Origin: Sediminibacterium roseum
GTDB lineage: Bacteria; Bacteroidota; Bacteroidia; Chitinophagales; Chitinophagaceae
Assembly (NCBI RefSeq): GCF_009939005.1
Contig: NZ_JAACJS010000012.1
Coordinates: 248,001-312,000, forward strand
DNA: 64,000 bases
Direction: 5' to 3'
Each line of letters opens with the position of its first letter. The stretch's first letter is position 1. The notes beneath the pieces are model-generated. The model was not told the DNA's origin. It did not search any database and saw only the letters and a list, made by a program, of their open reading frames with translations. A program made the translations under genes and the position numbers. Of this stretch, positions 1 to 8,047 are shown one piece after another.

Positions 1-2
1 GC

Positions 3-1226
3 AAACTTTATGCTGCGAACCTGGGCATGTATGTACACGATGTTTTCGCCCAGAATTTTAACATCGATACATCCAACCACGATGCCGGTTATGTAAAGGC
101 GGCCACCAGCCAGAAGAACATCTCGCTCGAAATACTGCGCCGCGCAATGCTCGATACAAACGCATTCCTGCGCAAAACACTCAGGCCCTTGCACCTGCTG
201 GTGCAGGTTCAGGAAGGAAAGGACCGAATGCGCATGGAGCAGTCGGCCACCGTGTTCCTCAACGAACTGATGAACCCCGATGATTTTTACCGCAATAAAT
301 CGGCCCGCTATGCGCTGATGCTGTATGGCCTGATGAAAGAACAACAAGCCTCGCAACCATTGTCTCAAAAACTTTTCGATGCCGTGTACACCCGTTTGCG
401 CAGCGGGCAAATTGTTCCCAATGAAAATTCGACAAGAAGCGAGCTCGACAAACGGGCGTGGTATAGGTATATGTTTGCCGCTGCCAATTTCATCAAGGCA
501 AATGAAACGGCAGGCGGGAAGGAAAAAGAAGAATACCTGAAAACGGCATTCGCATTCAGCCCGGATATTGCTGATCAGAACCGCAGATCCGCTTTTTTCT
601 ACGACCAGTTCTTCCTGTTCCGCGAAGGCAAAGAGTCTTTTAAAGAAGACTACGTGGCCTTTATCGAACATTCGAAAGTAAACAGGTCTGCGCTTCTCTC
701 CGCCCTCCTTGAGATGGCGCTCACCGAACCCGGGTATAAACCAAAGCTTCAGCAGGTATACAATGCGGGCAACCCGGGCGGCGACTTCAAAAAATACTGG
801 TACAATGCGGTACATGCAAGTGGCACAGATGCACCATCTGTATTGCTTACACAGATGGATAAAAAGCCGTTCTCCAGCAAAGCGCAGGGTAAATGGGTCT
901 TTATGGATTTCTGGGGAACCTGGTGCGGCCCCTGCAGGCAGGAGCACCCGCAACTGCAGAAGTTTTACGACTCTGTGATCAGCGCATATACAGACCAGAT
1001 CTCCCTGCTCACCATTGCATGCAGGGATACGGAAACTTTGGTGAAGGACTATATGAAGGAAAAGAAATTCTCGTTCCCCGTTGCCATGTCGGATAACAGG
1101 ATCGAAGAAACGTATCGCATCCAGGGTTATCCAACCAAAATACTCATCACGCCCGGCAACCATTACATTGTTGTGCCTTTCGGAGTGGATTGGGTTTCGT
1201 TTGTAAAGGCCTATGCAGGGCTTTGA
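3..1226 (+). CDS. Thioredoxin-fold (TlpA/ResA-like) protein, 5' end cut by window edge
   Basis: Probable thiol-disulfide oxidoreductase of the TlpA/ResA/AhpC-TSA group. The C-terminal ~120 residues carry the redox motif WCGPC (cysteines 300 and 303 counted from the ATG at base 27), followed by the cis-proline segment GYPTK expected of a thioredoxin fold. The ~280 residues before it are mostly helical with no motif I recognise; in Bacteroidota such long N-terminal regions are common on periplasmic TlpA-like proteins. The frame stays open upstream of base 27 to the window edge, so the true start and any signal peptide are missing. Periplasmic location is inferred from the family, not seen. Confidence 0.85.
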   Translation, partial: KLYAANLGMYVHDVFAQNFNIDTSNHDAGYVKAATSQKNISLEILRRAMLDTNAFLRKTLRPLHLLVQVQEGKDRMRMEQSATVFLNELMNPDDFYRNKSARYALMLYGLMKEQQASQPLSQKLFDAVYTRLRSGQIVPNENSTRSELDKRAWYRYMFAAANFIKANETAGGKEKEEYLKTAFAFSPDIADQNRRSAFFYDQFFLFREGKESFKEDYVAFIEHSKVNRSALLSALLEMALTEPGYKPKLQQVYNAGNPGGDFKKYWYNAVHASGTDAPSVLLTQMDKKPFSSKAQGKWVFMDFWGTWCGPCRQEHPQLQKFYDSVISAYTDQISLLTIACRDTETLVKDYMKEKKFSFPVAMSDNRIEETYRIQGYPTKILITPGNHYIVVPFGVDWVSFVKAYAGL

Positions 1227-1440
1227 CGAGGACCCGGATCTGCTCACACCTCCACGAGCGGCCTTAAACGCATCACGGCCGGAACGCTTTTTGAAAGTAA
1301 AAAAAAGCGGAATTGTGCAGCTGCAGGGGATGGATTTCCAACATAATAGTTCCCGTTGCGATGATCGGTAGCGGCAGCCTATGCCTTTTCAGTGCCCCAA
1401 TTGTTTTCTTGGCTCGATTTTTTTAGTAGCACCACGGAAT

Positions 1441-1448
1441 TATCTTTG
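1441..1448 (+). promoter_or_regulatory. -7 promoter element (TATCTTTG)
   Basis: TATCTTTG matches the Bacteroidota -7 consensus TAnnTTTG and lies 26 bases before the ATG of the receiver gene. A clear -33 element is not visible, only a T-rich stretch about 20 bases upstream. Confidence 0.55.
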
Positions 1449-1474
1449 TATGGACAGTAAATCCCCATCCCGAT

Positions 1475-1813
1475 ATGCGCACCGTTTTAGTAGTTGATGA
1501 CGAGATCGATTTTTTTCTGCTGATCAAAGATTACCTGGGGCAGCGCGACTACCAGGTATTTTCCGCAAATACACTGGCGGAAGGGTGGAAGATGCTGGAG
1601 GAGAAAAAATTCGATGTACTGCTGCTCGACAACAACCTGCCCGACGGCTTTGGCTGGAAACAGGCGCCCGAGATCCAGAAACGTTTCCCCGATCTCCGTA
1701 TCACGCTCATCAGCGCCTATGAATCGATATTCCTGGTAACCACACTGGAAGGCGTCCCTTTCCGCATCATGGAAAAACCCGTCAGCCTCGAAACACTGAT
1801 CAGCTATTTCTAA
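1475..1813 (+). CDS. Single-domain response regulator (CheY-like receiver)
   Basis: A stand-alone phosphoreceiver domain of 112 residues with no output domain. The acidic pocket is Asp8-Asp9 (VVDDE), the predicted phosphoacceptor is Asp52 (LLLDNNLPDG), the conserved hydroxyl position is Ser80, and the switch lysine is Lys101 (EKP). All key receiver residues are present, so it should be phosphorylatable. No histidine kinase lies next to it, so the partner is unknown. It would act by protein-protein contact, not DNA binding. The domain is slightly shorter than the usual 120 residues and stops soon after the last strand. Confidence 0.9.
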   Translation: MRTVLVVDDEIDFFLLIKDYLGQRDYQVFSANTLAEGWKMLEEKKFDVLLLDNNLPDGFGWKQAPEIQKRFPDLRITLISAYESIFLVTTLEGVPFRIMEKPVSLETLISYF

Positions 1814-1921
1814 CCATCCCAGGCTTTTCTGTGCTAATCTGTGAAATCAGTGGCAACTCATTCCAACCACCAACACCCAAAAAATCCTTACATTCATACC
1901 TTCTAACCCAATAACGATTGT

Positions 1922-3370
1922 ATGAATCAAAAAACCAACTGGTCACAATTCGGCACACTCATCAGCGTGTTCTTTTTCTGGGGGTTTGTCGCAGCCTCTA
2001 ACGACATCCTCATCCCCGTTTTCAAAAAAGCATTCAACCTTACCCAGGCACAGAGCCAGTACGTTTCGTTTGCGTTCTACGTGGCGTACACGGTAGGCTC
2101 GATCATTTATTTTGTGGTTTCTAAACTGATGGGTGGCGACCTGTTGAACAGGATCGGTTACAAGAACGGTATTGCCATCGGGCTGATCATTTCCGCCATC
2201 GGAACGCTCCTGTTTTACCCTGCTGCAAACGACGGTTCATTCACCCTGATGATCACCGGCCTGTTCATTGTAGGATTGGGTTTCTCCCTGCAGCAGATCG
2301 CTGCCAACCCATTGGCGATCGTGATCGGCGATCCTAAAACCGGGTCGCAGCGCCTGAACATGGCAGGAGGCGTAAACAATTTCGGAACCACCATCGGTCC
2401 ATTGCTGGTGAGCCTTGCGATATTTGGAAGTGTAAGCGCGGGCTCAACGGAAGCGAGCATCGAAAACGTAAAGACGCCCTACCTTGTATTGGGCGCGGCG
2501 TTCCTGTTAGTGGCGGCGTTTTTTAAATTCTCAAGCATCCCCAATAAAATTGACCTCGAAGGCGTAGCCGCTTCCGAAGCATCGAGCGAATCGAAAGTGC
2601 TGCACAGGAAGTCGGTGCTCAGCTACCCGCAGCTCGTGATGGGTATGATCGGGATCTTTGTGTATGTGGGCGTGGAAGTGGCCACCGCAAGTAATTTGCC
2701 GGAGTACATGAGCCAGCACCTCAATATGCCCACCAACCAGGTGGCGCCTTATATCTCGTTGTATTGGGCGAGTTTGATGATGGGCCGCTGGACAGGCGCC
2801 GTAGGTGCTTTTGATGTAAGCGCCGGGGCGAAAAAGATCCTCAATTTCCTGATGCCTTATCTCGCATTCGCCACGTTCCTGGCCGTGAACGCCATCGCGC
2901 AGCACGATATCAGTTCATTTTATATTTATGGATTGGTGATCGTGGTAATGATCATCGGCGACATCCTGAGCAAAGGCAACCCTGCCCGTATGCTGCTGAT
3001 CTTCTCGGCCATGGGAATTGCCGCACTGCTCATCGGCATGTTCACCAGCGGAATGACGAGCGTATTTGCGTTCACCAGTGTGGGCCTGTTCTGCAGCACA
3101 TTGTGGCCATGTATCTTCACACTTGCCATCGCCGGGCTCGGTAAATACACCAACCAGGGCTCGAGCCTGCTGATCATGATGATCATGGGTGGCGGGTTCA
3201 TCAGCGTTGCACAGGGCTTACTGGCATCAAACGACCTGTTGGGCATTCAATACAGCTACGTTGTTGGCGTTTTGTGTTTTGCCTACCTCGCCTTTTACGC
3301 CATCAAAGCAAAATCGATCCTGCAGAAACAGGGGATTGATTATGATGTGAAGACAGCAACAACACACTAA
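1922..3370 (+). CDS. MFS sugar transporter, FucP/GluP type
   Basis: Inner-membrane major facilitator of 482 residues with about twelve hydrophobic segments. The N-terminal FFFWGFVAASNDILIP and the later GLGFSLQQIAANP and NFGTTIGPLL segments match the L-fucose/glucose-galactose:H+ symporter group (FucP, GluP), which is common next to carbohydrate genes in Bacteroidota. The substrate cannot be fixed from sequence; glucose, galactose, fucose or N-acetylglucosamine are all possible. It is transcribed alone: the receiver gene ends 108 bases upstream and an AT-rich array follows the stop. Confidence 0.9.
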   Translation: MNQKTNWSQFGTLISVFFFWGFVAASNDILIPVFKKAFNLTQAQSQYVSFAFYVAYTVGSIIYFVVSKLMGGDLLNRIGYKNGIAIGLIISAIGTLLFYPAANDGSFTLMITGLFIVGLGFSLQQIAANPLAIVIGDPKTGSQRLNMAGGVNNFGTTIGPLLVSLAIFGSVSAGSTEASIENVKTPYLVLGAAFLLVAAFFKFSSIPNKIDLEGVAASEASSESKVLHRKSVLSYPQLVMGMIGIFVYVGVEVATASNLPEYMSQHLNMPTNQVAPYISLYWASLMMGRWTGAVGAFDVSAGAKKILNFLMPYLAFATFLAVNAIAQHDISSFYIYGLVIVVMIIGDILSKGNPARMLLIFSAMGIAALLIGMFTSGMTSVFAFTSVGLFCSTLWPCIFTLAIAGLGKYTNQGSSLLIMMIMGGGFISVAQGLLASNDLLGIQYSYVVGVLCFAYLAFYAIKAKSILQKQGIDYDVKTATTH

Positions 3371-3399
3371 ATAATTACTAATTACTAATTAAGAATTGG
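3371..3399 (+). repeat. AT-rich TAATTAC-type array
   Basis: Directly after the transporter stop codon is a short run of near-identical heptamers (TAATTACTAATTACTAATT). The same heptamer family recurs at 10.27-10.32 kb and 52.13-52.23 kb, always between genes. Confidence 0.6.
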
Positions 3400-3465
3400 A
3401 AGTCAGGGATGGGCGGCATTTTTCGCTTGTTTTTGACTTCCTGTTTTTACGCGGTGCCATAGCGC

Positions 3466-3473
3466 TATCTTTG
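3466..3473 (+). promoter_or_regulatory. -7 promoter element (TATCTTTG), 4 bases before the start codon
   Basis: TATCTTTG is an exact TAnnTTTG match ending four bases before the ATG at 3478. A transcription start about 7 bases after the element would fall at or inside the start codon, implying a leaderless or nearly leaderless message. Confidence 0.6.
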
Positions 3474-3477
3474 CACC

Positions 3478-3900
3478 ATGACCTTCAGGATCCTCACCGT
3501 TGCAGCCCTCGCTACTTTTGAAATTTATGCCGCCATCCCCGCAGGTTTTGCGTTTGGGCTTTCGCCGTGGATCATATTTGCAGCAAGCCTGGTAGGCGGA
3601 CTGGTGGGGGTTTATGTTGCAGTGTTTCTCGGCGAGTATATCAAACTGGTGATCGCCCGGTTCCGTAAACCCAAACCACCGAAACCGAAAACAGGATTGG
3701 TGTACAAGATCTGGGACAAATACGGCATCATCGGCCTCGGCTTCCTCGGCACCATGACGGTTGGAGCACCCGTAAGCATCGGCGTAGGAGTGGGCTTCAA
3801 CGTGCCATTGAAGAAGATGGTGATGTGGTGCTGCTTAGGGGTGTTGGTTCGTTGTGCGCTCTTTACAACCTTAGGGCATTTTGGGATGAAACTCCTCTGA
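3478..3900 (+). CDS. Small multidrug-export family membrane protein
   Basis: A 140-residue integral membrane protein resembling Pfam Sm_multidrug_ex. Three to four hydrophobic helices are visible: residues ~1-25, ~30-58, ~80-105 and ~115-135. A basic proline/lysine loop (RKPKPPKPK) separates the first pair from the second. The glycine-rich GIIGLGFLGTMTVGAPVSIGVGVGF segment is typical of the family. The family name is historical; a transport role has not been firmly shown as far as I know. The start is fixed by the promoter element just upstream. Confidence 0.75.
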   Translation: MTFRILTVAALATFEIYAAIPAGFAFGLSPWIIFAASLVGGLVGVYVAVFLGEYIKLVIARFRKPKPPKPKTGLVYKIWDKYGIIGLGFLGTMTVGAPVSIGVGVGFNVPLKKMVMWCCLGVLVRCALFTTLGHFGMKLL

Positions 3901-3996
3901 TATCCCGCGTTCTTTATACGGTGATGCCCAGACCGGTGGCATATTTTATGTATTACCCTGTTACAAGCCAGGCTGACCGCTTCTAAACACACAGTT

Positions 3997-4152
3997 ATGA
4001 AAAAGACAGCACTCGCAATGATCGTAGCGATGGTAACAGCGTTTTCATGCGCCACACCGGACGGTACACCCAAGAAACCAGATGCAGACACCGTACACAT
4101 CGCGCCGGCGGATACGCTGAAGTATAGGGCGGATAGTACGACGAAATATTAG
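3997..4152 (+). CDS. Small lipoprotein, 51 residues
   Basis: A short frame starting ATG-AAA-AAG encodes a classic type II signal peptide: MKK, a hydrophobic core, then the lipobox AFSC with the lipidated cysteine at residue 18. About 33 mature residues follow, rich in Asp, Thr, Lys and Pro, ending in TTKY. I recognise no domain. It stands alone between the small export protein and the acyl-CoA dehydrogenase. The signal peptide and lipobox make it more credible than a chance frame of this size, but expression is unproven. Confidence 0.6.
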   Translation: MKKTALAMIVAMVTAFSCATPDGTPKKPDADTVHIAPADTLKYRADSTTKY

Positions 4153-4351
4153 GCGCGGGCCGGTTGTAAGTACGATTTATACGGAGCGATACAGCCACTC
4201 AACTCATGTATTAAGCTTCCGCTATTCAGACGGTTTCTCGTGTGCACGAACTGGAACGACAGGGCAGGTGATGGCCGGGAAAGTTATGGCTGCGCGTGAA
4301 CGGATTTTTCAAAAAATCAAATTAAATAATTCTTCCTAACGCCCGTTAGCT

Positions 4352-4359
4352 TAAATTCG
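4352..4359 (+). promoter_or_regulatory. -7-like element (TAAATTCG)
   Basis: TAAATTCG resembles TAnnTTTG/TAnnTTCG and lies 17 bases before the acyl-CoA dehydrogenase ATG. Confidence 0.45.
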
Positions 4360-4376
4360 CACTTCAAATCAGCTAT

Positions 4377-5531
4377 ATGGACTTTCAACTCACCGAAGAA
4401 CAACTTATGATCCAGCAAGCCGCCCGTGATTTCGCCAAAAACGAATGCCTGCCGGGGGTGATCGAACGTGATGAACAGCAGAAATTCCCCAAAGAACAGG
4501 TAATGAAACTGGCCGAACTCGGTTTCATGGGTATGATGGTTTCGCCCGATTACGGCGGTGCCGGGATGGATTCGATGAGCTATGTACTGGCCATGGAAGA
4601 GATCAGTAAGATCGACGCCAGCGTCAGTGTTTGTATGAGCGTGAACAACAGCCTTGTTTGCTGGGGGCTCGAGGCCTTCGGTACCGAGGCACAAAAACAA
4701 AAATACCTGACACCACTCGCGCAGGGGCGCAAAGATGGCGAACTATACATCGGCGCCTTCCTGTTAAGCGAACCAGAGGCGGGCAGCGATGCCACCAGCC
4801 AGCAGACCAAGGCCGAAGACATGGGCGATCATTACGTGATCAACGGCACCAAGAACTGGATCACCAATGGTTCATCGGCTTCCGTTTACCTTGTTATCGC
4901 CCAAACGGATGTGAGCAAGGGCAGCCGTGGCATCAATGCCTTCATCGTTGAAAAAAGCTGGCCGGGCGTGGTGGTTGCCGCCAAAGAAAACAAACTCGGC
5001 ATCCGCGGAAGCGATACGCATTCCATCATGTTCAACGATGTAAAGGTTCCCAAAGAAAACCGCATCGGCGAAGATGGTTTTGGTTTCAAATTCGCAATGA
5101 AAACCCTGGCGGGCGGGCGCATCGGCATCGCATCGCAGGCATTGGGTATTGCCAGCGGCGCTTATGAGCTGGCGCTCGCGTACAGCAAACAGCGCAAGGC
5201 CTTTGGTAAAGAGATCATGCACCACCAGGCCATCCAGTTCAAACTCGCCGACATGGCCACCAAAATTGAAGCGGCCCGTTTGCTTTGCCTCAAAGCGGCC
5301 TGGGAAAAAGACAACAACCTCGATTATACACTCAGCTCCTCCATGGCAAAAGTATTCGCATCGGAGGCCGCCATGTGGGTGGCCACTGAAGCAGTGCAGA
5401 TACATGGAGGTTACGGCTTCGTAAAAGAATACCATGTTGAACGGCTGATGCGCGACGCGAAAATCACCCAGATCTATGAAGGAACTTCAGAGGTACAGCG
5501 CATCGTGATCTCGAGAAGCATCCTGAAATAA
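4377..5531 (+). CDS. Acyl-CoA dehydrogenase
   Basis: FAD-dependent alpha,beta-dehydrogenation of acyl-CoA in fatty-acid or amino-acid degradation, cytoplasmic. At 384 residues it has the standard layout: helical N-domain (~1-120), beta domain (~121-235; LSEPEAGSDA and NGTKNWITNG are the FAD/substrate signatures) and helical C-domain. The catalytic base is Glu368 in QIYEGTSEVQR, the position used by short- and medium-chain and glutaryl/butyryl enzymes. Substrate length is not certain; butyryl-CoA or branched-chain acyl-CoA are the likeliest. It is transcribed alone, with no electron-transfer flavoprotein genes nearby. Confidence 0.93.
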   Translation: MDFQLTEEQLMIQQAARDFAKNECLPGVIERDEQQKFPKEQVMKLAELGFMGMMVSPDYGGAGMDSMSYVLAMEEISKIDASVSVCMSVNNSLVCWGLEAFGTEAQKQKYLTPLAQGRKDGELYIGAFLLSEPEAGSDATSQQTKAEDMGDHYVINGTKNWITNGSSASVYLVIAQTDVSKGSRGINAFIVEKSWPGVVVAAKENKLGIRGSDTHSIMFNDVKVPKENRIGEDGFGFKFAMKTLAGGRIGIASQALGIASGAYELALAYSKQRKAFGKEIMHHQAIQFKLADMATKIEAARLLCLKAAWEKDNNLDYTLSSSMAKVFASEAAMWVATEAVQIHGGYGFVKEYHVERLMRDAKITQIYEGTSEVQRIVISRSILK

Positions 5532-5638
5532 GGCCCGCGGGCTGCGATAAGGTACAGGCATGCAGGAAAAAAGGTTTATCACTTTGATCCGCATACTTAT
5601 ACCTTGTTCTATTTTTTTACCTTCACACAAACGCCGGC

Positions 5639-6292
5639 ATGCCAGTTAACGTAGAAAAATACAATGAGATCATTGCTGAATTGGGTACGGTAACGCTGGT
5701 TGCCGTAAGCAAAACAAAACCCAACGAAGACATCGAAGAACTCTACCAACTCGGGCAAAGAGACTTTGGCGAGAACTACGTTCAGGAGCTCGTTGACAAA
5801 CAGGCCATGCTCCCCGGCGACATCCGCTGGCATTTTATTGGCCACCTGCAAAGCAATAAGGTAAAATACATCGCACCATTTGTGCACCTGATCCACGGGG
5901 TCGACAGTTTGAAATTACTGACCGAGATCAACAAACAAGCCATCAAAAACAACCGCACCATCGATTGCCTCCTGCAGGTTCATATTGCGCAGGAAGAAAC
6001 GAAGTTTGGAATGGATGAAGAAGAGCTGAGAGAAGTTTTTTCGCATCTCGATCAATTCAAAAACACAAGGCTCCGCGGTTTGATGGGCATGGCTTCCTTC
6101 AGTAATGATCTTTCAAAGATCCGCGGTGAATTCAGTGCGTTGAAAAAAACATTCGATGCCTTCCGTTCTTCTTCCGACTGTCAGATCCTGAGCATGGGCA
6201 TGAGCGGCGATTATAAAATTGCGATAGAGGAGGGGAGCACGATGGTAAGGATCGGCAGTTTGTTGTTTGGCGCGCGGGACAAAAAGCTTTGA
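5639..6292 (+). CDS. yggS: YggS/PROSC-family pyridoxal phosphate homeostasis protein
   Basis: A cytoplasmic PLP-binding protein that buffers vitamin B6 and affects amino-acid and keto-acid balance. The 217-residue protein has the PLP lysine Lys25 in AVSKTKP, the FGENYVQE segment, WHFIGHLQSNK, LRGLMGMAS and the C-terminal phosphate-binding MGMSGDYKIAIEEGSTMVRIGS. These are all signatures of the fold-type III family without catalytic activity. It ends three bases before the convergent propeller gene. A -7-like TACCTTCA (5618-5625) lies 13 bases upstream of the ATG. Confidence 0.95.
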   Translation: MPVNVEKYNEIIAELGTVTLVAVSKTKPNEDIEELYQLGQRDFGENYVQELVDKQAMLPGDIRWHFIGHLQSNKVKYIAPFVHLIHGVDSLKLLTEINKQAIKNNRTIDCLLQVHIAQEETKFGMDEEELREVFSHLDQFKNTRLRGLMGMASFSNDLSKIRGEFSALKKTFDAFRSSSDCQILSMGMSGDYKIAIEEGSTMVRIGSLLFGARDKKL

Positions 6293-6295
6293 TCC

Positions 6296-7237
6296 CTAAT
6301 CCTGCCTGCGCCTCCGTATCATGCGCACGCGGATCAAAAAGATCGCAATACCGATAAAGACGACGCCAACGAGCCAGTACCGGTAATCGGAAACGATATT
6401 CTGTGCCGATGCGGTCCTGATCTCCCCATCCACATTGATCACGCGCACTTCGTTCTTCCGGTTCCATTCAAGCACCCATAATTTTCCATCGTTGTCGAAT
6501 ACCCCGCCTGTGATGACCTGGTCCGCATCTTTTTCTTTGAAGACCACATCGAGAGATCCATTGCTGTTTATTCTTTTGATCGCCCTGTCGCCTGCAACGG
6601 CTACATACAAAGGCCCCACATCGTTCTTTTGAAAAATACGGTAGATGCCGGGATCTTTTTCATCCGACGAAACAGGGCCGGCCACTTTTACCACAACATC
6701 TTTCGCATTGATCTTGTAGATCGCATTCCCGTTTGCAAAATACAGTGCGCCATCGTGCAAGGGCTGCAGCCACGAGATGCCCTTGAACGCGCCTGTGGCA
6801 AGGGTTTCAACGGTTCCGTCTTTTTTTCTTTTGAGAATGTGATCCGTTGTCAGTGCCTGCACGCGGTACTGGTTACCATCCAGGTCCCTCACCACTGAGA
6901 AATCAAAACCAGCGTATGCATTGGAGGTTCCGCTGATGGTATCGAGTTTTCCATTTGCATTCAGCCGCCAGAGATAATGATCAAAACGGTTGGTTGCCTC
7001 GTCTGCAAACCAGAAATGTTCACCGTAGAGGTTGTTCTTTTCATCGATGAACAATTCGTGCGAATGCACATTGCGTACCGCGATCGTTGTTTGGTGTGTG
7101 GATGGTTCCAGCCTGTAAACATTGCTGAGATCAGAATAGTAGATAAACCCTTTGCTGTTTTTCACGATCCCAATGGCCGGGTGCGCACTGGACACAACCG
7201 ACAATACAAGCGAAAAAGAAAACAGGATCGATCTCAT
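6296..7237 (-). CDS. Secreted/anchored beta-propeller (NHL/SMP-30-like) protein
   Basis: The 313-residue protein starts with a signal peptide (RSILFSFSLVLSVVSSAHP). It then shows repeated propeller-blade patterns in which short hydrophobic strands alternate with NxDG-like turns (NANGKLDTI, NSNGSLDVVF, DNDGKLWVLEW, NVDGEIRT). It ends in one transmembrane helix (~285-303) followed by a basic tail (RVRMIRRRRQD), so the propeller would sit outside the membrane with a cytoplasmic stop-transfer tail. No catalytic residues are recognisable. It is probably the last gene of the S9 peptidase-methyltransferase transcript, 51 bases after the methyltransferase stop. The function is unknown; sugar or protein binding is possible. 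Confidence 0.7.
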   Translation of the reverse strand: MRSILFSFSLVLSVVSSAHPAIGIVKNSKGFIYYSDLSNVYRLEPSTHQTTIAVRNVHSHELFIDEKNNLYGEHFWFADEATNRFDHYLWRLNANGKLDTISGTSNAYAGFDFSVVRDLDGNQYRVQALTTDHILKRKKDGTVETLATGAFKGISWLQPLHDGALYFANGNAIYKINAKDVVVKVAGPVSSDEKDPGIYRIFQKNDVGPLYVAVAGDRAIKRINSNGSLDVVFKEKDADQVITGGVFDNDGKLWVLEWNRKNEVRVINVDGEIRTASAQNIVSDYRYWLVGVVFIGIAIFLIRVRMIRRRRQD

Positions 7238-7288
7238 CTTGCGTAATTTATCCTAATATAAGATTTTTAACGCGGACCAGGGTCGCGG

Positions 7289-8047
7289 TCACAGCTTAAC
7301 AAACCTCGCCAGCATCAACGGGTTCACCGTTTTCTTAAGCTCTCCCGGGTTCATCAATGTCTCCTGCAGGCGAAATCCATTCGATTCGAACAATGCCTGG
7401 ATCTCCTTTTCATCCAGCAACGCCTGGCGGCAACCGCCGTGTATGCGATGGCCGGGTCTCGACAATGCTTCGCCCACGATCAATTCACCGCCTGTGTACA
7501 TGATGTCCGAGATCTGCCTCGCCATTTTTGCCTGGTCCGGTATCTCATGCAGCGTGTTAAAGATCAAAACCTTTCCATAGCTGTGCAAAGGGAGGAAGAG
7601 ACTGTCGGGCGTATTGTGTACCATACTGAATGTTGCATTCAATGGCGCACCTTTCACCTGCGAATAATAAGTCTGTACGTTGCGGAGCTTGGTTTCATTG
7701 AGACAGTTGCTGTCGATGTCAACCAGAACAAAATGCACATTTTTTTCTGTCATGAAACTGGCCAGCGCCCCTTCCAGACCGCCGCTTGCCGCGCCAATAT
7801 CTACCAGTGTATCGTTGTTGTGCAGCCGGTAAAACGGGTAGGCTTTTTTGAAACCGTTTCTTGCCGCCACGGTATCGGGATATTTCCAGTAGCAAAAATC
7901 GAGGTTCTTATCGGGCTTCTGCGCATCGGCGTTGCCTGCGCAGAAGATCGATGCGAGCAAGAGCATAACCCGTATCGTAAAAAAAATGCTTCTGCGGACG
8001 TTGCGGTACACAGAAGCATTTTCTTGTTCATTGTATTGCGTACTCAT
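7289..8047 (-). CDS. SAM-dependent methyltransferase with N-terminal signal/anchor segment
   Basis: A 252-residue class I methyltransferase: motif I is LVDIGAASGG (~81-90), the acidic end of strand 2 is VLVDID, and motif IV-like LIFNTLHEIPD follows, so the SAM fold is clear. Before it, residues ~20-43 form a hydrophobic segment ending in GNADAQ, which looks like a signal peptide. That is odd, because SAM is cytoplasmic. The ATG overlaps the upstream peptidase stop as ATGA, which supports this long start. An internal Met at residue 28 would give a more ordinary signal peptide. The substrate is unknown. It might be a membrane-anchored enzyme facing the cytoplasm rather than exported. Confidence 0.75.
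   Translation of the reverse strand: MSTQYNEQENASVYRNVRRSIFFTIRVMLLLASIFCAGNADAQKPDKNLDFCYWKYPDTVAARNGFKKAYPFYRLHNNDTLVDIGAASGGLEGALASFMTEKNVHFVLVDIDSNCLNETKLRNVQTYYSQVKGAPLNATFSMVHNTPDSLFLPLHSYGKVLIFNTLHEIPDQAKMARQISDIMYTGGELIVGEALSRPGHRIHGGCRQALLDEKEIQALFESNGFRLQETLMNPGELKKTVNPLMLARFVKL

Noticed and set aside
5534-5543. GC palindrome after the acyl-CoA dehydrogenase stop as a terminator
   Set aside because: The ten-base palindrome has no loop and no T-run.
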